Below, piece after piece: positions 1 through 5,195 of a stretch of DNA of 5,195 bases. The notes below the pieces were generated by a model. The model ran no database searches and was not told the origin of the DNA. It worked only from the letters and a program-made list of their open reading frames with translations. A program made the position numbers and the translations under genes. The stretch's first letter is position 1, and each line of letters begins with the position of its first letter. The stretch comes from Silvimonas sp. JCM 19000 (GTDB lineage Bacteria > Pseudomonadota > Gammaproteobacteria > Burkholderiales > Chitinibacteraceae), in assembly GCA_001313065.1 (NCBI GenBank), contig BBFD01000292.1, forward strand, positions 1-5,195, in the 5' to 3' direction.

Positions 1-2
1 CT

Positions 3-927
3 ATTGCTGCGCAGGGGCGTTATGCCAGAGATGGGTGCAACACGAATCGCGCTCCGACCCGCGCATGCGCGACCGACCGACCTTGCTGCCGCTGCTGCCG
101 TTTCCGCAGTGGCGGGGTGAAGCGCTGGCGGGCAAGTCTTTATTGATCTGGGCCGAGCAAGGCTTTGGCGATGAGATCCAGTTCTGTCGATTTGTGCCAG
201 CGCTCAAGCGCATGGGCGCGCGCAGCATCACGCTGGTGACCAAAACGCCGCTCAAACGCCTGCTGCAATCCTTGCCCGGCGTGGATGAAATCCTGACCCA
301 GGGCGACGGCCTGCACCGGCTGGTGCCGCACGATTTCTGGACGCTGCCACTGAGCCTGCCCTTGTGGTCACAAATTCCCGAAAACGAATTTGCCCGTGAC
401 GTGCCGTATCTGGCGGCCTCGGCCGAAGTGTTGGCGCAATGGGCCGAGCGTGTGGACGCCGCCATTGGCCCGGGTCCGCGCAAACCGCGGGTAGGCCTGG
501 TCTGGAAGGGCAACGCGGGCAACCGCAACGACATCGACCGTTCTTTGCCTGGTCTGCACACCTTGCAACCCTTGTTCGATGCGATGGGCGACCGCGTGCA
601 TTGGATCAGCGTGCAAAAAGGCAGTGGCGAAGAGGAGGCCGTCGCCGCTGCGGCACGGGGCGATCTGTTTAATCTGGGTAGCCAGATCAGCGACTTTGCC
701 GATACCGCCGCCTTGCTGGCGCAACTGGATGTGTTGATCAGCGTCGACACTGCCGCCGCGCACGTGGCGGGCGCCATGGATAAGGAGTGCTGGGTATTAT
801 TGCCAAAACATAAAACCGACTGGCGCTGGCTGGAAAAACGCGATGACAGCCCGTGGTACCCGAATATGCAATTGCTGCGCCAGCCTTGCGCCGTGACTGG
901 GATGCCGTGATCAAGCGGCTGGCCTGA
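3..927 (+). CDS. TPR/family 9-like glycosyltransferase, C-terminal part (5'-partial, frameshifted)
   Basis: This is the catalytic C-terminal region of the TPR-plus-glycosyltransferase proteins related to heptosyltransferases (GT9-like fold). Such proteins move a sugar from a nucleotide donor to a glycan or protein; donor and acceptor cannot be told here. Seen: the end of a TPR-like helix (QGRYA, frame of base 3), then W-RGEALAGKSLLIWAEQGFGDE (about 110-175), the usual glycine-rich entry to the first Rossmann lobe. The second lobe has RVGLVWKGNAGNRND (about 488-534), the ISVQKG strand, and VDTAAAHVAGAM (about 745-778), the nucleotide-sugar end of these enzymes, then DWRWLEKRDDSPWYP. Two frame breaks are inferred. 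One near 25-27 joins QGRYA to RWVQHESR. One near 891 means the open frame stops early at 908-910, whereas one added C gives a family-like tail RDWDAVIKRLA ending at TGA 925-927. The GTG at 35 is therefore not a real start, and the true start lies off the left edge. The fold assignment is firm; the substrate is unknown. Confidence 0.82.
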
Positions 928-975
928 TGCTGCAACAACGCTTCTCGTAATCCAATGGCGTGGTGATGCCGGTTT

Positions 976-1004
976 CTGACAGGGTGCACAGAGGCCGGTA
1001 TGAT
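976..1004 (+). promoter_or_regulatory. Predicted sigma70-type promoter of mrcA
   Basis: CTGACA at 976-981 matches the -35 consensus at 5 of 6 bases, and TATGAT at 999-1004 matches the -10 consensus at 5 of 6, with the ideal 17-bp spacer. Transcription would begin near 1011, downstream of the ATG at 1000 and upstream of the ATG at 1039. That favours 1039 as the mrcA start for this transcript. GAGG at 991-994 could instead act as a ribosome binding site for the ATG at 1000 on read-through transcripts from the upstream gene. This is a sequence match only. Confidence 0.5.
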
Positions 1005-1038
1005 CATGCCTCCGTCTTCCAGGCTCATTACGCACAAG

Positions 1039-3404
1039 ATGCCGCAACACCCCGCACAATCGCGCGCTACCGCGCCACGCCGCCAGGCCGGTTTTCTGGC
1101 CATTATTGTTGGTTTGCTGGCCGCCCTGATCGCCCTTGGCGGCTTGATCGTTGCTTATGTGGGCGTGCTGCTGGTGCCCAAACTGCCGCCGCTGGATGTG
1201 CTGACCAACTTCCAGCCCAAGGTCCCGCTGCGCGTATACACCGCTGACCACGTATTGATTGGCGAATTTGGCGAAGAACGCCGTAGCGTGGTCAAGTTTG
1301 CTGATATCCCGCCAGTGATGAAACAAGCCGTGCTGGCAATCGAAGACAGTCGCTTTTATGAACACGGCGGCGTTGATTACGTGGGCGTGATGCGTGCGCT
1401 GGTGGCGGACGTGACCCACGGCGCGGCTACCCAGGGCGGCGGCACCATCACCATGCAGGTGGCGCGCAACTTCTTTTTTTGACGCGCGAGAAAACGGCCA
1501 CGCGCAAGCTGTACGAAGTGATGATGGCGTACAAGATCGAACATGCGCTGAGCAAAGACCAGATTCTTGAGCTGTATATGAATCAGGTTTACCTCGGCCA
1601 GCGCGCCTATGGCTTTGCCAGCGCCTCGCGCGTTTATTTTGGTAAAGACCTGCGCCAGATCGATCTGGCCCAGGCCGCCATGCTGGCCGGCCTGCCCAAA
1701 GCGCCGTCGGCCAACAATCCGGTCAATAACTACAAGCGCGCCAAAATCCGTCAGGAATACATCCTCAAGCGCATGCTTGAGCTCAACTACATTAACCAGG
1801 CGCAATACCAGGCTGCCGTGGCCGAACCGGTGCGCGTGGTGGCCAGTAGCAACCAGTTTGCCGTGCATGGCGAATATGTGGCCGAGATGGTGCGCCAGAC
1901 GCTGTATGCGCAATACAAGGACGATGCCTATACCCACGGCTATGAAGTCACCACCACGATTAATTCGGTGGATCAGGATGCCGCTTATAAAGCCGTGCGC
2001 GCCGGGGTAATGGATTATGACCGCCGCCACGGTTATCGCGGCCCGGAAGGTCTGGTGCAATTGCCCGACGCCGCCGAAGACCGACAGCAAGCCATAGACG
2101 ACGCGCTGGAACAATATCCGGACAACGGCGATCTGCTGGCCGCGGTGGTGTTGCAGGCCACGTCGAAGAAGCTGCTGGTGCAGCCGAGCGAAGGTGATGC
2201 GGTGGAGCTAAGCGGTGATGGACTCAAGTTTGCCGCCAAAGCACTCAGCGCCAACGCCAGCGCCAGGTTGCGCATTCAGGTTGGTTCGGTGGTGCGGATC
2301 AACAAGGACGCCAAGGGCGAGTGGCAGATCAGCAGTTGCCGCAAGTCGAAGGCGCGCTGATTGCGGTTGCGCCTGATAATGGCGCCATCCGTGCGCTGGT
2401 CGGTGGTTTTGAGGCCGACGGCAACAAGTTCAACCATGTGACTCAGGCATGGCGTCAGCCGGGCTCAACCTTTAAGCCGTTTATTTATTCGGCCGCGCTG
2501 GAAAAAGGCCTGGGCCCGGCCACGCTGGTCAACGATGCGCCCTTCAGTCTGACCGCCGAACAAACCGGCAACCAGCAATGGGACCCCAAAGACGATGACG
2601 AGCCGGAAGGCCCGATCACCTTGCGCCGTGGTTTGCAGAAGTCAAAGAACCTGGTGGCGATCCGCACGCTTAATTACATCACTCCGCAATATGCCCAGCA
2701 GTACGCCGCGCAGTTCGGCTTTGATCCGGCCAAAAAACCCGGCCTATCTGACCATGGCGCTGGGGGCGGGGGCGGTCACGCCGCTGCAATTGGCCAATGG
2801 TTATGCCGTGTTTGCCAACGGTGGGTATCGCGTGGCGCCGTGGTTGATTGCGCAGGTGGCCGATGCCCGCGGCACCTTGATTTCGCAGGCCAAGCCGACT
2901 ATGGCGGGCAAAGATGCGCCGCGCATTATCAGTGAACGCAATGCCTACATCATGGACAGCTTGCTGCAAAGCGTGGCGCAGCATGGTACGGCGGCCAATT
3001 CCAATATCCTCAAACGCACCGATCTGGCCGGTAAAACCGGTACCACCAACGATGCTGTTGACGGCTGGTTTGCCGGCTACCAGCACAGCCTGGTCGCGGT
3101 TACCTGGCTGGGCTACGACCAGCCGCGCAGCCTGGGTAGTCGCGAATTTGGCGCGCAACTGGCGCTGCCGCTGTGGATTTCGTTTATGGATAAAGCACTG
3201 CGCAACGTACCGATGTATGAAGCGCAGCCGCCTGACGACGTGGCGGTGATCAATGGCGAGTTGTACTTTGCCGATAAAACGCCGGGCAATGGCTTTGTCG
3301 CTAGCGTTGATGTGGGTGAGCCCAGCGATGAGGATGCCAGCGATCCGGCGGCCGCCTCGGATGTGGCCGAAGATCGCAGCAAGATACTGGATTTGTTTAA
3401 ATAA
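1039..3404 (+). CDS. mrcA: Penicillin-binding protein 1A, bifunctional glycosyltransferase/transpeptidase (frameshifted)
   Basis: Class A PBP (also called ponA): an inner-membrane enzyme that polymerises lipid II into glycan strands and cross-links the stem peptides in the periplasm. Residues are numbered after frame correction. A short basic cytoplasmic tail is followed by a signal-anchor helix at about 18-45. The GT51 domain shows EDSRFYEHGGVDY with catalytic Glu about 102, QGGGTITMQVARNFF, and RKLYEVMMAYKIE...ILELYMNQVYLGQRAYGF. A linker/OB-like region follows. The transpeptidase has STFK with the acylated Ser at about 476 (base 2465), SKN at about 535 (2642) and KTGTT at about 665 (3033). 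Three breaks split the frame: a T7 run at 1474-1480 (5 T would restore NFFLTREK), a missing C near 2333 (restoring ISQLPQVEGAL), and an A6 run at 2732-2737 that should be A5 (restoring DPAKNPAYLTMALG). Corrected length is about 787 aa, normal for the family. The start at 1039 is chosen because a promoter overlaps the alternative ATG at 1000, which would add 13 residues. All catalytic motifs are intact, so I infer a working gene with sequence errors rather than a pseudogene. Confidence 0.93.
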
Positions 3405-3433
3405 ACACTGCGCGCGCAGCCTGGTGCTGATGC

Positions 3434-3468
3434 AAAAAAAAGGGTGACTCATCGAGTCACCCTTTTTT
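3434..3468. terminator. Bidirectional rho-independent terminator between mrcA and serB
   Basis: A perfect 9-bp inverted repeat, GGGTGACTC (3442-3450) and GAGTCACCC (3454-3462), encloses a 3-base loop ATC. It is flanked by eight A (3434-3441) and six T (3463-3468). Read on the plus strand the hairpin ends in a T run 58 bases beyond the mrcA stop. Read on the minus strand it ends in a T run beyond the serB stop at 3484. One element therefore serves both converging transcripts, and the A/T flanks can lengthen the stem. Confidence 0.93.
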
Positions 3469-3483
3469 ATTGCAGTGTGGCCA

Positions 3484-4322
3484 TTACAGAAAGTAATTCA
3501 GCACGCCATCCAGCCCGACGTAATTGATGCAGTACGGTGCTTCGGCTTGCACCTTGGGTTTGGCATGGCAGGCCACCCCAAAGCCGGCGGCGTGCAGCAT
3601 GGGCAAATCATTGGCGCCATCGCCCATCGCCACCACCTGGTGGGCGGCCAGGCCGAGCTCATCACGCAGGCGCAGCAGTTCGGTGCGTTTGCGGTCAGCG
3701 TCGACGATATCGCCTTGCACCCGACCGGTGAGTTTGCCGTCGGCCACTTCCAGCACATTGGCAATGGTATGGGTCAGGCCCAGGCGCGGCTGGAGCTTGT
3801 CGGTGAAATACGTAAAGCCGCCCGAGATCAGCAGCGTTTGCGCGCCCGCTTGCTGAAAGCCTTTGAGCATCTTCTCGCGCCCGGCATCAGCTGCAGTCGC
3901 TCGTCGTACACCCGTTGCAGCGCGCCCACCTCCAGCCCAGCCAACAAGGCCACGCGCCGGGTGAGGCTGGCCTTGAAATCGAGCTCGCCGCGCATGGCGG
4001 CCGCGGTAATCTCGGCCACTTGCGGCTTGATGCCCACCATATCGGCGATTTCGTCGATGCACTCGATGGTGATCAGCGTGGAGTCCATATCCATCACCAC
4101 CAGACCGATATCGCGCACGCTCAGGTCTTCCGGAATAAAGGCCCAATCCAGTTGTGCCGATTCGCAAAAATCAGCCACGGCTTCCTGGTTGCTGATGTCA
4201 GCGCCAATCAAACGGAAAGCCTGTTGGTGGATGGCCTGGATTTCACCGGCGCCGGATAAGCGCGCCAGTTGTTTCAGGTTCTGGGTGGCGATTTCCGGGG
4301 CCTGGATCACAAGACGATGCAT
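3484..4322 (-). CDS. serB: Phosphoserine phosphatase SerB (one frameshift)
   Basis: HAD-superfamily enzyme that removes phosphate from O-phospho-L-serine, the last step of L-serine synthesis in the cytoplasm. After correcting one base the product is 279 aa, typical of betaproteobacterial SerB. Residues 1-70 form the divergent ACT-like N-terminal region. HAD motif I is DMDST (Asp78 nucleophile, Asp80 acid/base), followed by ECIDEIAD and the cap segment AAMRGELDFKASL (about 107-120). Motif II is SGG (Ser167) in LLISGGFTYFTD, motif III Lys is probably Lys212 in VDADRKR, and motif IV is GDGANDLPML (Asp235, Asp239). The break is near 3876: the frame from the start reads LMPGARRC, while the downstream frame reads EKMLKGFQQAG. 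Adding one G on the coding strand gives the family sequence PGAEKML. The start ATG at 4320-4322 lies 34 bases after the stop of the upstream gene, suggesting an operon. An ATG further upstream at 4505 in the same frame belongs to the neighbouring gene and was not used. Confidence 0.94.
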
Positions 4323-4356
4323 AACGCTCACTTTGTCGATGGGTAACGGCCAGCGC

Positions 4357-5087
4357 TCAGGCGCCGTGGCACTTCTTGAATTTTTTTTGCCGCTGCCGCA
4401 GGGGCAGGGATCATTGCGGCCGACCTTGGGTTCGGTGTTGACCACTTGTTCGACCTGGCCGAATTTCTTTTCCAGCCAGGTGTACATGATGTCTTCCACC
4501 AGCATGCAGTTCAGCCAGGCGTTGTTCGCGCTGGCCGATGGTCAGCGGTTCGATGCCGGTGTCGTCGTCGCCTTCGGCGTCGCTGGCATCTTGATGCAGC
4601 GCGCTGATCTTGTAGACGTTCTCGACAAACTCACCGTCCGCATCCATCAATTCGGCCCAGGCATCCAGCCGCGCGCGATGCCGGACTGAAAGCCCGCCGC
4701 CCAATACGCGCCGACGGTTTCTTGCCATTTTTTTCGTCCAGGCCTTCGTCTTGCAGCACCAGCGGGTAGTACAGCGGCTCTTCGGTGGCGCGATTGCGGT
4801 TTCTGGCGGAGTAGGCATCGGCAATCACCGCCGCGTGGCGGCGTATCAGGCCGAGGATGTCGTCCGCTTCGACCTGATCAGAAAACTCGGGCGGCTGATT
4901 ATCAAAAAATGGCCGGCAGCCATTCTTCCTCGGGCACGGCTTCCGGGCCGACGGTCAGCGCCACCAGAAAGCCATCGAGCATTTCGATGTCCATGGTGGC
5001 GTCGGGCGTGCGCGGGCACATCAGAAAGGTGTCGAGGCGGTCAATTTCGGTGTCGTCCAGCGGTTGGACTTGCGGTAGGGCGCTCAT
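4357..5087 (-). CDS. YecA/UPF0149-family protein with C-terminal SEC-C motif (multiply frameshifted)
   Basis: A small cytoplasmic protein of unknown exact role. The UPF0149/YecA family has an all-helical domain, and its SEC-C tail, like that of SecA, binds zinc and has been linked to ribosome or protein-export contact; that is family knowledge. Seen: MSALPQVQPLDDTEIDRL from the ATG at 5085-5087, then MLDGFLVALTVGPEAVPEEEWLPAIF, the family signature. After frame joins come DNQPPEFSDQ..., YYPLVLQDEGLDEKWQETVGAYW, AAGFQSGIARGLDAWAEL, an acidic loop DASDAEGDDD, VEDIMYTWLEKKFG and [21 protein letters not shown] (two or more pieces). The SEC-C ligands are CxC...C-H. Five breaks are needed: A6 at 4904-4909 (one too many), T7 at 4728-4734, a missing base near 4668, an extra base near 4499-4508 and T8 at 4381-4388. 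The last moves the true stop to TGA at 4357-4359. Corrected length is about 241 aa. It probably shares a transcript with serB downstream. Family assignment is confident; function is not known from this sequence. Confidence 0.87.
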
Positions 5088-5117
5088 GCGATTTCCAGGA
5101 TCAAGGTTGCGGCCGCC

Positions 5118-5146
5118 ATTGTACCTGCCCGTTTGCGGCTTGCCAC
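5118..5146 (-). promoter_or_regulatory. Predicted promoter of the yecA-like/serB operon
   Basis: On the minus strand TACAAT (5118-5123) matches the -10 consensus at 5 of 6 bases and is preceded by GG. GTGGCA (5141-5146) matches the -35 consensus at 4 of 6, with a 17-bp spacer. Transcription would start near 5111, giving a leader of about 24 bases before the ATG at 5087. A weak ribosome-binding match, TGGA, sits about 8 bases before the start codon. No second promoter is obvious in the 34 bases before serB, consistent with co-transcription. Confidence 0.45.
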
Positions 5147-5158
5147 TTTCCCGGCGCG

Positions 5159-5192
5159 CCGCTGCTGGACTGGTGGCCGCCCGCTGCTGGAC
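5159..5192. repeat. 12-bp direct repeat at right edge
   Basis: CCGCTGCTGGAC occurs at 5159-5170 and again at 5181-5192, a 22-base period. The period is not a multiple of three, so it is not an in-frame coding repeat. It lies upstream of the predicted yecA-like promoter, and the window ends 3 bases later, so whether more copies follow cannot be seen. It may be chance similarity in GC-rich DNA or part of a divergent gene outside the window. Plus-strand frames here are open but short, and I recognise no protein in them. Confidence 0.4.
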
Positions 5193-5195
5193 CGG

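Noticed and set aside
1..1419. A long open frame of 472 codons on the minus strand, opposite the glycosyltransferase and the start of mrcA
   Set aside because: It is antisense to two recognisable protein families, its translation resembles none, and long antisense frames are common in GC-rich DNA. It also covers the promoter region.
1039..3404. Genuine pseudogene decay of mrcA
   Set aside because: All GT51 and transpeptidase motifs are intact, there are no in-frame stops apart from the indels, and the same kind of indel affects every neighbouring gene. Gene-specific decay does not explain that.
3828..4505. A natural fusion of a SEC-C domain to the N-terminus of SerB
   Set aside because: The fusion exists only because of the A8 run. 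Restoring A6 gives the normal SEC-C ending and stop, and SerB begins at its own ATG with the normal 279-residue length.
3475..4689. A 404-codon plus-strand open frame opposite serB and the YecA-like gene
   Set aside because: The opposite strand carries clear SerB and SEC-C motifs. This frame has no recognisable domain and crosses the bidirectional terminator's downstream side without its own start signals.
1..5195. Genome-wide programmed frameshifting or transcriptional slippage as an adaptive system, as reported for A/T runs in some endosymbionts
   Set aside because: About half of the breaks (near 26, 891, 2333, 3876, 4499-4508 and 4668) are in short mixed or C/G contexts that are not slippery, and the DNA is GC-rich rather than AT-rich. 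Sequence error explains all sites together.
5088..5195. Start of a divergent plus-strand gene at the right edge
   Set aside because: Frames are open but under 30 codons, there is no ATG or ribosome binding site, and no recognised protein motif. It cannot be supported from this window.
1..5195. CRISPR arrays, insertion sequences, tRNA or other RNA genes
   Set aside because: No regularly spaced repeats, terminal inverted repeats, transposase motifs or tRNA-like folds were seen. Nearly all of the window is accounted for by four protein genes.

Overview
The window is about 5.2 kb of fairly GC-rich DNA from a Gram-negative bacterium. Protein wording (penicillin-binding protein 1A, SerB with an N-terminal extension, a YecA/UPF0149 protein with a SEC-C tail, a family 9-like glycosyltransferase) points to a betaproteobacterium. 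A Neisseriales- or Burkholderiales-like host is my best guess, and the order is not certain.

Layout, left to right. (1) 1-927, plus strand: the C-terminal, glycosyltransferase half of a TPR/family 9-like glycosyltransferase whose N-terminus lies off the left edge. (2) A gap of about 110 bp carrying a good sigma70-type promoter at 976-1004. (3) 1039-3404, plus strand: mrcA/ponA, encoding the bifunctional peptidoglycan synthase PBP1A. (4) A near-perfect bidirectional terminator at 3434-3468 between converging genes. (5) 3484-4322, minus strand: serB, phosphoserine phosphatase. (6) 4357-5087, minus strand: a YecA/UPF0149-family protein ending in a SEC-C zinc motif, 34 bp upstream of serB and probably co-transcribed with it from a promoter at 5118-5146. 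(7) About 50 bp at the right edge with a 12-bp direct repeat and no recognisable gene. No stretch longer than 300 bp lacks a gene.

The genes are ordinary housekeeping or envelope functions: cell-wall synthesis, a probable surface-glycan or protein glycosyltransferase, serine biosynthesis, and a small metal-binding accessory protein. I see no mobile element, CRISPR array, tRNA, rRNA or candidate novel system.

The outstanding feature is that all four genes are broken by frameshifts, eleven in about 5 kb, while the protein sequence on both sides of each break stays well conserved and aligns as one continuous family member. Five lie in A or T runs that look one or two bases too long, and five look like a missing base in a short C or G run. 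The last is a probable extra base. This signature across unrelated genes is best explained by uncorrected sequencing or assembly indels. Corrected, the gene lengths become normal: PBP1A about 787 aa, SerB exactly 279 aa and the YecA-like protein about 241 aa. Any annotation that takes the open frames literally will report fragments and wrong starts and stops.
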